Below are positions 1 to 9,281 of a DNA stretch of 47,256 nt, piece by piece. The notes beneath the pieces are model-generated. The model ran no database searches, was not told the DNA's origin, and saw only the letters and a list, made by a program, of their open reading frames with translations. The DNA is from an uncultured Alphaproteobacteria bacterium (GTDB lineage: Bacteria; Pseudomonadota; Alphaproteobacteria; Thalassobaculales; Thalassobaculaceae), in assembly GCA_902578675.1 (NCBI GenBank), contig CACHDV010000004.1:1-47256 (forward strand). The letters run 5' to 3'. A program made the position numbers and the translations under genes. The first letter of the stretch is position 1, and the number at the start of each line of letters is the position of its first letter.

Positions 1-188
1 ATTCAGAGGATGAAAGTTCCGGCTCCTTTAAGCTGCTTTTTTCTGATAAACCGTTGCAGTTGAAACAATGGTTTTTAAAAGACGCTACAGGTACATCAGT
101 AAAAATATCCCTTTTGGACGTAGAGCGAGAGTTAGAGTTAAAAGACGACCTTTTTATTGTAGACCCGTTTCTTTTTGAAAAAAAATAA
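1..188 (+). CDS. lolA: LolA-like outer-membrane lipoprotein carrier protein (C-terminal fragment)
   Basis: An open frame enters from the left edge (codons start at base 3) and ends at TAA 186-188, giving about 61 residues. The stretch KLLFSDKPLQLKQW, then DATG, V.ISL and a final FIVDP, matches the C-terminal end of the LolA family as I remember it, where a 'F.D.PLQL..W...D..G' strand is typical. LolA is a periplasmic chaperone that carries lipoproteins from the inner-membrane LolCDE complex to LolB or the outer membrane. The N-terminus and signal peptide lie outside the window. It converges on the broken hydroxylase gene with only 11 bases between the two stops. The call rests on a short fragment. 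Confidence 0.75.
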   Translation, partial: SEDESSGSFKLLFSDKPLQLKQWFLKDATGTSVKISLLDVERELELKDDLFIVDPFLFEKK

Positions 189-199
189 AGATAAATAAC

Positions 200-979
200 T
201 TACTTTGCTTTTATAAAAGGTCGGATAAGAAGCCCAAATACGCCGGCATCGCTTTTATTCTCAACCCCAATAGCCGAATTGGCCGTTCGTCGTTTGCGGT
301 TTCTAGACCTAAAAATCACATCCCAACAGCTCAGTATAGTTGAATAATTAGAGTCTGTATCTTTTTGAATGGCGTGATGGTGCGTTCCATGGATGGAAGG
401 TGTAACGATAAGAGTAGAGATCCAGTCATCCCATTTTTCAGAAATTTTAATGTTAGAATGATGAAAACCCGACGAAATCAAAACCAACATTTCAAAGATC
501 ACTATTGAAGAAAACGAAATATCGAATAAGATAATGGCGATGAGCCTAAAACCACTTGATAATAAAACTTCCCCAAAATGAAAACGAATTGACGTTGTAA
601 GATCTAAAAATCGATCTAAATGATGAACTTCATGAAACTTCCATAAAAATTTAATCTCATGGTTGGCTCTGTGCCACCAGTAAATTAGAAAATCTAGTAG
701 CAGTAAGTTAATAACAAGCTCTGCTTCAAAAGGAAAATTTTGAGGTCACCAGCCGAGGGCATTTTGACTTCCTAGGTGGGCAAGGGGTAAAATAATTAAT
801 AACGAGAGAACAGAATTAATAAACCACAGTCCTAAATTATTTCTAATCCGAAACCTTTGAGCTTTGCTTTGAACGCTGGGTTTAATCTTTTCGAAGGCAA
901 AAATAATTATCAATACCAAAAGAACGATTGCTATCTTGTAATGTATCAAGGTTTGCGTAAAGTCATCCATAGTGATCAT
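200..979 (-). pseudogene. Sterol desaturase / fatty acid hydroxylase family gene interrupted by one in-frame TGA
   Basis: The frame from ATG 979 to TAA at 200 would encode 259 residues but has a TGA at 746-748 (codon 78), right after A-L-G-W. Reading past it gives one uninterrupted frame with all hallmarks of the membrane di-iron hydroxylase family (PF04116): HRANH, then WKFHEVHHLDRFLDLTTSIRFH, then SGFHHSN, then HGTHHH followed by DTDSNYSTILSCWD. The part before the TGA carries the first membrane segments. These enzymes hydroxylate or desaturate membrane lipids or carotenoids. A single point change (for example TGG or GGA to TGA) would explain the break. It may be a recent pseudogene, a sequencing error or, less likely, a readthrough gene. 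Ribosomes could restart at ATG 502, but that product would lack most histidine boxes. Confidence 0.8.
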
Positions 980-1050
980 ATGGCACTTCTAAAATGTAAT
1001 GCCAAGCACCGAAAATAAAAATGCAACAGGTTTATTTAGGCTAGAAGAGT

Positions 1051-1836
1051 ATGGAAGATGCAAAACGACGCCCGTTAATTGGAATATCTGCTTGTCGAAG
1101 CGAGGAAGCTATTCATCCTTTCAACCGAGTGAGCGAGAAATATATCTTGGCGATCCTAGACCCCACATGCGGTACCCCTGTTATTATCCCAGCAACACAG
1201 GATATGGGACCTGAAATAGACCACTCAGATTATATAGACGGCTTACTTTTGACTGGTAGCCCAAGTAATGTGAGACCAGTTGAGTATAGTGGAACGCCGA
1301 GTGTCGAGGGAACTAAGCATGATGTGGCGCGCGATAAGACGATGATACCGCTGATCAGAAGATGTTTGCAGAAGAAAATCCCTATTCTTGGTCTTTGTCT
1401 TGGCATCCAAGAGTTAAACGTTGCTTGTGGTGGTTCATTACACCAGCGCATTTTTGATCTCGAAGATAAGTTCGATCACAGAATGAGACGGGATGTGGAC
1501 GATCATGCAAAAAGGTACCGGCCAGCACACAACATACGTATAACCAAAGGTGGTTTACTGAACAAAATTACAGGAGAAGAAGAGGTGAATGTGAACTCAC
1601 TTCATGCACAAGGTATCGACCAGTTGGGGGAAGACTTAACAATAGAGGCAGTTGCGCCAGATGGTATAATAGAGGCTGTTAGCTTGAAAAATGCAGATCA
1701 ATTTGCACTTGGTGTCCAGTGGCATGCGGAGTGGCCAAGGCCAATAAGTTCTTTTAATAAGAAAATATTTAGGCACTTTGGAAACGAATGCCGGTTTTAT
1801 GCAGAAACTAAAAAATTTAGTTTGTTGGAGGTTTAG
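1051..1836 (+). CDS. Class I glutamine amidotransferase-like hydrolase (peptidase C26, PuuD-like)
   Basis: The 261-residue protein has the gamma-glutamyl-GABA hydrolase / peptidase C26 layout: an N-terminal PLIGISACR strand, DGLLLTGSPSNV, and RDKTMIPLIRRCL before the nucleophile elbow GLCLGIQELN (Cys116). Next come the conserved VNSLHAQGID and the catalytic pair His225 and Glu227 in GVQWHAEW. The family hydrolyses gamma-glutamyl amides in the cytoplasm; E. coli PuuD releases GABA from gamma-glutamyl-GABA during putrescine breakdown. The triad is complete, so it should be active. No other putrescine-catabolism gene lies nearby, so the substrate is not settled. It is tail-to-tail with the ThDP enzyme, with a 4-nt overlap at the stops. 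Confidence 0.85.
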   Translation: MEDAKRRPLIGISACRSEEAIHPFNRVSEKYILAILDPTCGTPVIIPATQDMGPEIDHSDYIDGLLLTGSPSNVRPVEYSGTPSVEGTKHDVARDKTMIPLIRRCLQKKIPILGLCLGIQELNVACGGSLHQRIFDLEDKFDHRMRRDVDDHAKRYRPAHNIRITKGGLLNKITGEEEVNVNSLHAQGIDQLGEDLTIEAVAPDGIIEAVSLKNADQFALGVQWHAEWPRPISSFNKKIFRHFGNECRFYAETKKFSLLEV

Positions 1837-3563
1837 GCAACGCGGTCACCCTTTTTGATTGTTGCCGCACGATTGTCTACTCCCGGAAGCATTTTTGCTG
1901 GGTCACGGGTAACTACCAGGTCGATAACAGTTGGGCAATTGGTGTTACGCAGTCCCTTAGAAATTGCGTCCCGTATCTTGTTTGGATCCTCAACCCGTAT
2001 GCCTTCGCACCCTAATGCTTCAGCGGTGCTTGCATAATTTGTTTCGGCCAAATCGCTAGACTGATACGCACCTTCGCCATACATAAGATGCTGCAGTGCT
2101 TTCACATAGCCTGAAGCAGCGTTATTTACGACAATAATCGTAAAGGCTAACTTCATCCTTTTGGCGGTCTCCAATTCTCCCAAGGTCATATTGAACCCGC
2201 CGTCACCAGTAATAGAAACAACAGGGCCTGCATTGGCTAAACTGGCTCCCATTGCGCCAGGAAGTCCATAACCTATGGAAGCAAAGCCTCTATCTGGGAG
2301 GAAGCCTCGGCCTGCCTGTTTTGTATCAAATAACAAACCTCCCCAATGGGCTGCAAAACCACCATCGGCAACAAGAATTGCATCTTTAGGAAGAACAGAG
2401 TTTAGTTCATTCAGTAGCCTCGCCATGTTTATAGGCACTTCATTAGAAGTTAATCTTGGTGCTACTGATTTCCGCCACTCATCCATTTTTGTTTGAACCA
2501 TTGAGCAATAATTAAGTCGTAAATCTAATAGGCGTTCTGCATCATTACTCATAGCCATATCTAACTCTTCTATTGTTGCCTTTGCATCTCCCCAAAGGCT
2601 GACGTCGGGTTGGAGGGTGCGGCCAATCTCTTCAGCCAATAATTCAATATGAATCAGTGGAATATTATTAGGCGGCAACGAAAATCGTTTTGTAGCGATC
2701 TCGCCCAGCTTGCATCCAATCACTAAAAGGCAGTCACTGTTTTCTATGACATCATTGGCAATGCGGTCATACCGTCCAAATAGTCCCGCATTGAGGCTGC
2801 TCGTGCAGGCTATTGCACCCTTGCCTGTCATAGTATGAGCTACTGGAATTCCATATTTCTTAGAAAAGTTCTCAAGTGTATTCGCAGCGCCGCTGATATG
2901 TACACCGCCACCAGCTAAAATTAATGGTGCTTGTGATTTTTCGAGTAATTCTTTTGCTTTTAATATTGACCCTTGAGATGGCCGTATTCGCATCGCCGGC
3001 GCGGCTTGGAAATTTTGAACAGTGTCGAGTTCGTCTGGATTGAAAGGAAAAGTCGCGTGGCATATGTCCTCGGGAATATCTAGGACCACAGGCCCAGGCC
3101 TGCCGGACGTTGCAACCTGGAATGCTCGACGAACAAGCTCTGGAAGCCGTTCTATCATTTCAACTCTTATCAATTCCTTAACAGCTGGTCTCAATATCTC
3201 GATTTGGCGACTTTCTTGCGTCATATTTTTCCAGGAATGCAGCCTGTGGCTATTTCCCACAACTGCTACCAAAGGAGTGCCGGAGTTTAATGCTTCCACA
3301 AGTCCTGTAACCAAGTTAGTTGCACCTGGGCCAAGAGTAGCGTCCACAACACCGACACGTTGGGTAATTTTTGCATAAGCATCTGCCGCGAAAACGCCGC
3401 TTCTTTCGTCATTAATTAGCGAGTGTGTTAACCCTAGGCGCCGCGCCGCGTCGTAAAATGGAAGTAGTTGAAAGCCGCCCATTCCAAACATCGGGCCGAT
3501 ACCCTGCGCTCTTAAGAGTCGGGCGATCGCTTCTCCGCCTGTCATTTCATTGGTATCAGCCAT
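1833..3563 (-). CDS. Acetolactate synthase-like thiamine-diphosphate enzyme
   Basis: The 576-residue protein has the three-domain fold of the AHAS/POX family. The N-terminal Pyr domain carries the ThDP-activating glutamate (Glu53 in INDERSGVFAADAYAK) and LGPGATNLVTGLVEALNSGTP. The middle domain has APLILAGGGVHISGA. The C-terminal PP domain has the ThDP/Mg motif GDGGFNMTLGE (from about residue 453) ending in VVNNAASGYVK. ThDP and Mg binding therefore look intact. No small regulatory subunit gene is adjacent, and catabolic members of this family act on many 2-oxo acids, so I would not call it ilvB. It is not oxalyl-CoA decarboxylase by sequence. It lies downstream of sdhB on the same strand, 128 nt away, with its own dyad in the spacer. 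Confidence 0.8.
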   Translation of the reverse strand: MADTNEMTGGEAIARLLRAQGIGPMFGMGGFQLLPFYDAARRLGLTHSLINDERSGVFAADAYAKITQRVGVVDATLGPGATNLVTGLVEALNSGTPLVAVVGNSHRLHSWKNMTQESRQIEILRPAVKELIRVEMIERLPELVRRAFQVATSGRPGPVVLDIPEDICHATFPFNPDELDTVQNFQAAPAMRIRPSQGSILKAKELLEKSQAPLILAGGGVHISGAANTLENFSKKYGIPVAHTMTGKGAIACTSSLNAGLFGRYDRIANDVIENSDCLLVIGCKLGEIATKRFSLPPNNIPLIHIELLAEEIGRTLQPDVSLWGDAKATIEELDMAMSNDAERLLDLRLNYCSMVQTKMDEWRKSVAPRLTSNEVPINMARLLNELNSVLPKDAILVADGGFAAHWGGLLFDTKQAGRGFLPDRGFASIGYGLPGAMGASLANAGPVVSITGDGGFNMTLGELETAKRMKLAFTIIVVNNAASGYVKALQHLMYGEGAYQSSDLAETNYASTAEALGCEGIRVEDPNKIRDAISKGLRNTNCPTVIDLVVTRDPAKMLPGVDNRAATIKKGDRVA

Positions 3564-3601
3564 ATTAGATATATCCCTACTTTGATGATCAAGTTTTAAC
3601 G

Positions 3602-3627
3602 CTGCAACCGTTAATAGACGCTTGCAG
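3602..3627. promoter_or_regulatory. 26-bp imperfect dyad upstream of the ThDP-enzyme gene
   Basis: The arms CTGCAA (3602-3607) and TTGCAG (3622-3627) are exact reverse complements. Two inner CG pairs continue the symmetry after one mismatch. The dyad ends 38 bases before the start codon at 3563, a usual position for an operator. It could also form a hairpin in the sdhB-distal transcript, but no U-run follows, so a terminator is unlikely. No regulator gene is adjacent. Confidence 0.35.
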
Positions 3628-3691
3628 AATGTACAATAATAACTTGATATAACGAAAGAGGGAAAATCTTCAGTTCGACGCCCGGGTTACA

Positions 3692-4471
3692 CTATTGTCG
3701 TACAACCATCATTTTTTTTATCTCGGCTATAGCTTTTGCCGGGTTTAAGCCCTTAGGGCAGGTTTTTGTACAATTCATAATGGTATGACAACGATATAGT
3801 CTAAATGGATCTTCTAAGTTATCTAAGCGTTCTCCTGTGTACTCGTCTCGAGAATCAGCTATCCAACGATAAGCTTGAAGGAGTATTGCTGGCCCGAGAT
3901 ATCTGTCCCCATTCCACCAATAACTGGGACACGAAGTTGAACAACTGAAACAAAGCACGCATTCCCACATCCCGTCTAACTTAGCTCTTTCTTCCACGGA
4001 TTGCCTGCGCTCGGTATCAGGTGGAGGAGGTGTTTTCGTTTTGAGCCAAGGCTCTATCGATTCCAACTGTGCATAGGCTGTTGAAAGATCTGGAACCAAA
4101 TCTTTTATTACTTCCATGTGAGGCAAGGGGTAGATTTTTACATCTCCGCTAACTTCATCTATAGGTTTAAGACATGCCAGTGTGTTTGTACCGTCAATGT
4201 TCATCGCACAAGAACCGCATATACCTTCCCGGCACGACCGACGGAAGGTCAACGTGGTATCCGTCTCATTTTTAATTTTGATAAGGGCATCGAGCACCAT
4301 TGGTCCACAATCGTCCAGGTCAATCTCGTAGGTGTCAATTCGCGGGTTTTCTTCCGTATCAGGGTCATACCTGTATACCTTGAACGAACGGGTGCTCCCA
4401 GAATCTTTTGGTGCACTATAAGTAACACCCGTTTGAACTCTAGAATTTGCTGGAAGAGAAAATTCAGCCAT
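3692..4471 (-). CDS. sdhB: Succinate dehydrogenase iron-sulfur subunit
   Basis: The 259-residue protein is the electron-transfer subunit of respiratory complex II. The N-terminal ferredoxin domain has the 2Fe-2S motif [12 protein letters not shown] plus a further Cys in NTLACLKP. The C-terminal domain has [16 protein letters not shown] and [11 protein letters not shown] for the 4Fe-4S and 3Fe-4S clusters. The W in SYWW and the following region line the ubiquinone pocket. It is the last gene of sdhC-D-A-B, 44 nt after sdhA. The length is typical for alphaproteobacteria and the cluster ligands look complete. Confidence 0.97.
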   Translation of the reverse strand: MAEFSLPANSRVQTGVTYSAPKDSGSTRSFKVYRYDPDTEENPRIDTYEIDLDDCGPMVLDALIKIKNETDTTLTFRRSCREGICGSCAMNIDGTNTLACLKPIDEVSGDVKIYPLPHMEVIKDLVPDLSTAYAQLESIEPWLKTKTPPPPDTERRQSVEERAKLDGMWECVLCFSCSTSCPSYWWNGDRYLGPAILLQAYRWIADSRDEYTGERLDNLEDPFRLYRCHTIMNCTKTCPKGLNPAKAIAEIKKMMVVRQ

Positions 4472-4515
4472 TTCTTTTGGTCATTCCTTTATAGTCAATT
4501 TAAAAACGTTAAGTA

Positions 4516-6306
4516 TTAGTATACACGGGCGGCTGGTGGTATAGGCTCAATCTCATTCGATAGTGGGCTTTGATGAACGTCCCTATAGATAACACTATAT
4601 TTATTTTTATCATCCAGCCACATGCAGGTGTGTTTCATCCAGTTTTCATCATCTCTGTCGGGGAAATCTTCGTGGGCGTGGGCTCCTCGACTTTCTTTTC
4701 GGAGATCTGCTGACGTTAGCGTAACGATTGCTTGCCCCATTAAGTTGTCTAGTTCCAGCGCTTCAACGAGGTCTGAGTTCCAAATTAATGAACGATCGCT
4801 GACGGAGATATCTGGCATTGTTCCAGCTATTTCCATTATGTTTTTAACGCCGGCATCCAGTGTTTCTGTATCGCGAAAGACCGCCGCGTGTCGTTGCATT
4901 GATAGTTGCATTTCGTGTCTTATCTCTGAGGCTTTCTTAGAACCTGAAGCATTTCTTATCTTGTCTAAGCGTTCAAGCGCAAAGTCCCCAGAACTACTTG
5001 AAAGCGGTTTGTGAGCAGCACCTGGTGTGACTGTCTCGGCCGCTCTGTAGGCAGCAGCGCGTCCGAATACCACGATATCAAGCAAACTATTCGTGCCCAA
5101 GCGGTTTGCTCCATGAACGGACACGCAAGCAGCTTCGCCAATTGCCATCAAACCGGGGCAAACGCGATCTGGGTCATCCGCTGTAGGTGCAAGCACTTCG
5201 CCGTGATAGTTTGTTGGAATGCCGCCCATATTATAGTGGACAGTAGGCATGATTGGGATTGGTTCCCTTGTAACGTCGACGCCAGCAAAGACTTTTGCTG
5301 TTTCAGAAATACCAGGTAATCTCAGTGCTAGTACGTCTGGGTCAATGTGTTCTAAATGCAGATTGATGTGATCGCTCTTGGGTCCAACTCCTCTGCCTTC
5401 GTTAATCTCTATCGTCATTGAGCGACTGACGACATCTCTGGAAGCCAAGTCCTTGGCAGTTGGTGCGTAACGTTCCATAAAACGCTCGCCCTCTGAGTTC
5501 GTTAGGTATCCACCTTCACCTCTAGCACCCTCCGTTATCAGACAGCCTGCTCCATAAACACCAGTGGGGTGGAATTGTACAAACTCCATATCTTGTAGAG
5601 GCAGGCCAGCGCGTAGGACCATGCCGTTTCCGTCGCCGGTACAAGTATGTGCCGACGTACAGGAAAAATATGCCCTGCCGTAGCCGCCAGTTGCCAGAAC
5701 CGTCTGGTGCGCTCTAAATCTGTGGATTGTGCCTGTTGCGAGGTCCATAGCCATGACACCTCGACAATTCCCTTCGTCATCCATAATGAGGTCAAGTGCA
5801 AAGTATTCGATGAAAAATTCTGCGTTGTTAGCAAGGCATTGTTGGTACAACGTATGTAAAATTGCATGGCCCGTTCTATCTGCTGCTGCGCAAGCCCGTT
5901 TTGCCATTCGCTTACCATTATCTAATGTGTGCCCCCCAAACGGGCGCTGATATATTTTTCCTTCCTCAGTTCGAGAAAATGGAACACCATAATGCTCTAG
6001 TTCAATTACAGCGGGGATTGCATTTCTACACATATATTCGATCGCATCTTGATCCCCCAGCCAGTCCGAACCCTTAACTGTGTCGTACATATGGAACTGC
6101 CAATTGTCGCCTTCGCCCATATTATCCAGGGCTGCCCCTACCCCGCCTTGCGCCGCAACTGTATGACTACGGGTTGGAAAAACTTTAGTGATGCAAGCTG
6201 TCTTTAGTCCTTCTGTCGTCATTCCAAGGGTTGCTCTAAGGCCGGCTCCGCCAGCCCCAACAACAACCACGTCATACGTATGATCAATAATTTCGTAGGA
6301 TTTCAT
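4516..6306 (-). CDS. sdhA: Succinate dehydrogenase flavoprotein subunit
   Basis: The 596-residue catalytic subunit oxidises succinate to fumarate and links the TCA cycle to the quinone pool. It shows the FAD dinucleotide fold [12 protein letters not shown] at residues 15-26, the covalent-FAD histidine His48 in [11 protein letters not shown], the substrate region [21 protein letters not shown], and [16 protein letters not shown] near the active site. The C-terminus ends in the usual [10 protein letters not shown]. It starts 13 nt after sdhD, so it is co-transcribed. Nothing departs from the family. Confidence 0.98.
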   Translation of the reverse strand: MKSYEIIDHTYDVVVVGAGGAGLRATLGMTTEGLKTACITKVFPTRSHTVAAQGGVGAALDNMGEGDNWQFHMYDTVKGSDWLGDQDAIEYMCRNAIPAVIELEHYGVPFSRTEEGKIYQRPFGGHTLDNGKRMAKRACAAADRTGHAILHTLYQQCLANNAEFFIEYFALDLIMDDEGNCRGVMAMDLATGTIHRFRAHQTVLATGGYGRAYFSCTSAHTCTGDGNGMVLRAGLPLQDMEFVQFHPTGVYGAGCLITEGARGEGGYLTNSEGERFMERYAPTAKDLASRDVVSRSMTIEINEGRGVGPKSDHINLHLEHIDPDVLALRLPGISETAKVFAGVDVTREPIPIMPTVHYNMGGIPTNYHGEVLAPTADDPDRVCPGLMAIGEAACVSVHGANRLGTNSLLDIVVFGRAAAYRAAETVTPGAAHKPLSSSSGDFALERLDKIRNASGSKKASEIRHEMQLSMQRHAAVFRDTETLDAGVKNIMEIAGTMPDISVSDRSLIWNSDLVEALELDNLMGQAIVTLTSADLRKESRGAHAHEDFPDRDDENWMKHTCMWLDDKNKYSVIYRDVHQSPLSNEIEPIPPAARVY

Positions 6307-6319
6307 ATTAATTTACCTT

Positions 6320-6703
6320 TTACAAAGCGAGCTTCAAAATCGAGAAGACTGCAACTACCCCCAAAGTTATTCCAAGAAATTTCAAGGCAATCAAAAGCCC
6401 AAACTTCCACCTCTCTTTATGTATATAGTCTTCTATCACGACTTGAACACCCAAAGTGGAGTGATAGACCATGGTTGATACGAATAAAATCATGAAAATA
6501 CTTATCACCGGTGACGAAAACCAGTTAACAACTGCTGCGTGATCAGCGCCAACTATACCAATGATAGAAATAGCAAACCAAACAGTGAGTGGTATAAGGG
6601 CAATTGCCGTCAACCTCTGCATCCACCAGTGGTGCGACCCTTCTTTGGCTGATCCAAGTCCTCGAACTCTTGCTAAGTGAGTTTTCATGGTGTTATCTGT
6701 CAT
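6320..6703 (-). CDS. sdhD: Succinate dehydrogenase membrane anchor subunit D
   Basis: The 127-residue protein begins with a cytoplasmic segment containing RGLGSAKEGSHHWWMQRLTA, which matches SdhD. Three hydrophobic helices follow. The second helix contains the VYHSTLGVQVVIEDYIH segment, whose histidine is the usual haem-b ligand position. With SdhC it anchors SdhAB to the inner membrane and forms the quinone site. It lies 16 nt downstream of sdhC and 13 nt upstream of sdhA. Confidence 0.95.
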   Translation of the reverse strand: MTDNTMKTHLARVRGLGSAKEGSHHWWMQRLTAIALIPLTVWFAISIIGIVGADHAAVVNWFSSPVISIFMILFVSTMVYHSTLGVQVVIEDYIHKERWKFGLLIALKFLGITLGVVAVFSILKLAL

Positions 6704-6719
6704 AAATTTTGACCTCTAG

Positions 6720-7103
6720 TCAGATAGAAATGCCTATTATCCAAGCAGCTGCAGTTAATAAAACTGAACTTCCAACTGTTGCATATCCAGATTTATAAAC
6801 GGTGCTCAATTCAAAACCAAATCCTGCGTCCCAAAATAAATGACGAACACCATTGCAAAGATGGTAAAACAAAGCCCATGTAAAGCCTACTAAAACTAGT
6901 TTTCCAAACCAGCTCGTTATAATGGAATTCACCGTGTTAAAATAGTTCTCCCCAGCTGCTGTTGCTAGTATCCATGCTATTAATAAAATTATGCCAAATG
7001 ATAGCGCTATACCGGTTGCTCGATGTGTTATGGAGAGAATTGATGTCAGTTGGGGCCGATAGACTTGAAGGTGCGGTGAAAGCGGCCGGTTTGAGCTTGT
7101 CAT
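6720..7103 (-). CDS. sdhC: Succinate dehydrogenase cytochrome b556 subunit C
   Basis: The 127-residue protein has the SdhC signature: RPLSPHLQVYRPQLTS, followed by SITHRATG at the first helix, which is the quinone-site region. FYHLCNGVRHLFWD lies before the third helix and holds the haem-ligating histidine. Three transmembrane helices are visible. It is the first gene of the sdh operon. The start at 7103 gives the usual short cytoplasmic lead-in and is preceded by an AGGGG ribosome-binding site. Confidence 0.95.
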   Translation of the reverse strand: MTSSNRPLSPHLQVYRPQLTSILSITHRATGIALSFGIILLIAWILATAAGENYFNTVNSIITSWFGKLVLVGFTWALFYHLCNGVRHLFWDAGFGFELSTVYKSGYATVGSSVLLTAAAWIIGISI

Positions 7104-7142
7104 ATTTTTCCCCTAGTTTTGGATCAAAAATTGCTGACAGTT

Positions 7143-7163
7143 TGACAGCAAAAAACGCTGTCA
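7143..7163. promoter_or_regulatory. Perfect 7-bp inverted repeat at the sdh transcription start
   Basis: TGACAGC (7143-7149) and GCTGTCA (7157-7163) form a perfect stem with a 7-nt loop. On the minus strand it begins 3 bases downstream of the sdhC -10 box, so it would span or immediately follow the start site. The same octamer TGACAGCA recurs at 7283-7290 on the acs side of the divergent region. It could be an operator, or a 5'-terminal mRNA stem-loop. Confidence 0.4.
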
Positions 7164-7166
7164 CGA

Positions 7167-7195
7167 TTTATAGTCAAATTTATAATGGAATTCAA
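7167..7195 (-). promoter_or_regulatory. Sigma-70-type promoter for sdhCDAB
   Basis: On the minus strand TTGAAT (7195-7190) is followed by a 17-nt spacer and TATAAA (7172-7167), close to the housekeeping consensus with ideal spacing. The predicted start near 7160 leaves a leader of roughly 57 nt before sdhC. Confidence 0.55.
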
Positions 7196-7301
7196 TGTTA
7201 GCAGAGTGATGTTATAACCAAATTTTTGTCGTTAAGGCCAATGAGTAGCTTGAACTAATCGTTGTGACGATATTAAATCAAATGACAGCAGAGACAAGTC
7301 C

Positions 7302-7307
7302 TATAAT
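7302..7307 (+). promoter_or_regulatory. Candidate -10 box for acs
   Basis: A perfect TATAAT lies 30 bases before the acs start codon. No good -35 box sits 16-18 bases upstream; the closest is ATGACA at 7282-7287, with a short 14-nt spacer, which suggests a need for an activator if the box is used. A GGGAG ribosome-binding site follows at 7325-7329. Confidence 0.35.
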
Positions 7308-7337
7308 TTAAAATAGGTATATTTTGGGAGAACTTTT

Positions 7338-9281
7338 ATGACCGAACAAAGCCTGATAAAGGTAACCGATGAAGTCAAGAGAACGGCATTAATCGACAAC
7401 GAAAAGTATCTTCAGGAATATGAACGCTCAATAAACGATCCGCAAAATTTCTGGGCCGAGCATGGACAACGGATCGATTGGATAAAGCCTTATACCCGTA
7501 TCAAAGATGTCTCTTATTCTGAAAAAGATCTCCACATCAAGTGGTTCTACGACGGCACCCTAAATGTCTCTTCAAATTGCTTAGACAGGCATCTTGAAAA
7601 GAGGGGTGATCAAACAGCGATAATTTGGGAGGGAGATGATCCCAAAGAAGATAAAAGAATAAGTTTCAAAGAACTGCATTCTGAGGTGTGCAAATTCGCC
7701 AATGCGCTCAAAGAGTTAGGTGTGAAAAAGGGTGATCGCGTAACGATTTATATGCCCATGATCCCAGAAGCGGCCGTAGCCATGCTAGCGTGTGCTCGGG
7801 TAGGGGCTATTCATTCAGTAGTTTTTGGTGGATTTTCACCGGATGCCTTGGCTGGACGTATCCAAGATTGCGATAGTAGTTTAATTATAACAGCAGATGA
7901 GGGCATTCGTGGCGGCAAACCAATTCCATTAAAAGCCAACACAGATGCAGCATTGAACTCATGCCCGATGTGTAAAACTGTTGTAGTAGTGAAAAGAACT
8001 GGCGGAAAGATAGATTGGGTCGAAGGTAGGGACTATTGGTATCATGACATCACTTCAGCGCAGTCAGAGGAATGTCAGCCAGAAGAAATGAACGCTGAGG
8101 ATCCTCTCTTCATCTTATACACGTCGGGTTCAACAGGGAAACCCAAGGGTGTAATGCATACCTCGGGGGGTTATATAGTTTACGCTTCAATGACCCATGA
8201 GTATGTTTTCGATTATAAAGATGGTGAAGTCTATTGGTGTACAGCTGATGTAGGATGGGTGACCGGTCATTCATACATTCTGTATGGGCCACTAGCAAAT
8301 GGTGCGACAACTTTGATGTTTGAGGGTGTTCCAAATTATCCAAACTCAAGCCGTTTTTGGGATGTATGCGATAAGCATAATGTATCTATTTTTTATACAG
8401 CACCCACTGCTTTAAGAGCATTGATGAGAGAGGGTGAGGGTCCTGTAAAAGCCACAAGTCGCAAATCCCTTAGGCTTCTTGGGTCTGTTGGGGAGCCAAT
8501 AAACCCTGAGGCTTGGCTTTGGTATTACAACGTGGTGGGGGACGGCAGATGTCCAATTGTCGACACTTGGTGGCAAACCGAAACAGGCGGTATCCTTATA
8601 ACTCCCCTTCCTGGGGCAACGGATCTAAAGCCAGGGTCAGCCACGAGGCCATTTTTTGGAATAAAACCAATAATCGTTGATGCGGACGGAAAACTACTAG
8701 ATGGTGCTTCTACAGGAAATCTTTGCTTAGCGGAAAGTTGGCCGGGGCAGATGCGCACTGTTTATGGTGATCATGATCGATTTTTCCAGACATATTTTGC
8801 TACTTTCCCCGGCCGTTACTTTACTGGTGACGGGTGTCGGCGGGATGAAGATGGTTATTATTGGATAACTGGACGCGTAGATGACGTTATAAATGTTTCA
8901 GGTCATAGAATGGGAACGGCTGAAGTAGAATCCGCGCTCGTTGCTCATTCATTGGTCGCTGAAGCTGCAGTAGTAGGGTACCCTCATGAGATAAAGGGGC
9001 AAGGTATATACGCTTATGTAACGCTGAATGTTGGAGTGGAACCCGACGAAGAGCTTCGGAACGAGTTAATTCAATGGGTGCGAAAAGAAATAGGGCCGAT
9101 CGCCAGCCCAGATCTAATTCAATGGGCGCCGGGTCTGCCAAAAACCCGCTCGGGAAAGATAATGCGAAGAATACTGAGGAAAGTTGCCGAAAATGATTTT
9201 GGATCATTAGGGGATACGTCAACGTTAGCAGAGCCCGCTGTCGTACAAGACTTAATAGATAATAGAGAAAATAGAGGTTAA
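7338..9281 (+). CDS. acs: Acetyl-CoA synthetase (AMP-forming)
   Basis: The 647-residue protein has the normal Acs length. It converts acetate, ATP and CoA to acetyl-CoA through acetyl-adenylate. Visible motifs are the adenylation P-loop [18 protein letters not shown], the substrate-pocket motif [28 protein letters not shown] at the domain hinge, and [14 protein letters not shown] near the C-terminus with the catalytic lysine (about 607) that is the usual acetylation switch. The start ATG has a GGGAG ribosome-binding site. It is divergent from sdh, so the spacer could coordinate acetate entry with TCA-cycle flux. It overlaps panC tail-to-tail by 4 nt. Confidence 0.96.
   Translation: MTEQSLIKVTDEVKRTALIDNEKYLQEYERSINDPQNFWAEHGQRIDWIKPYTRIKDVSYSEKDLHIKWFYDGTLNVSSNCLDRHLEKRGDQTAIIWEGDDPKEDKRISFKELHSEVCKFANALKELGVKKGDRVTIYMPMIPEAAVAMLACARVGAIHSVVFGGFSPDALAGRIQDCDSSLIITADEGIRGGKPIPLKANTDAALNSCPMCKTVVVVKRTGGKIDWVEGRDYWYHDITSAQSEECQPEEMNAEDPLFILYTSGSTGKPKGVMHTSGGYIVYASMTHEYVFDYKDGEVYWCTADVGWVTGHSYILYGPLANGATTLMFEGVPNYPNSSRFWDVCDKHNVSIFYTAPTALRALMREGEGPVKATSRKSLRLLGSVGEPINPEAWLWYYNVVGDGRCPIVDTWWQTETGGILITPLPGATDLKPGSATRPFFGIKPIIVDADGKLLDGASTGNLCLAESWPGQMRTVYGDHDRFFQTYFATFPGRYFTGDGCRRDEDGYYWITGRVDDVINVSGHRMGTAEVESALVAHSLVAEAAVVGYPHEIKGQGIYAYVTLNVGVEPDEELRNELIQWVRKEIGPIASPDLIQWAPGLPKTRSGKIMRRILRKVAENDFGSLGDTSTLAEPAVVQDLIDNRENRG

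Noticed and set aside
746-748. In-frame TGA read as tryptophan or selenocysteine
   Set aside because: TGA terminates several full-length genes in the window, TGG is used for Trp, and the position is not a catalytic site that would suit selenocysteine. A nonsense mutation or read error is simpler.
1833-3563. Oxalyl-CoA decarboxylase forming an oxalate pathway with the CoA-transferase at the right end
   Set aside because: The sequence follows the acetolactate-synthase-like branch and not Oxc, and the two genes are more than 40 kb apart.
5538-5918. 126-codon ORF inside sdhA on the same strand in another frame, and similar long antisense ORFs over sdhA, ilvD-like and argE-like genes
   Set aside because: They are shadows of strongly supported genes and show no recognisable protein features.
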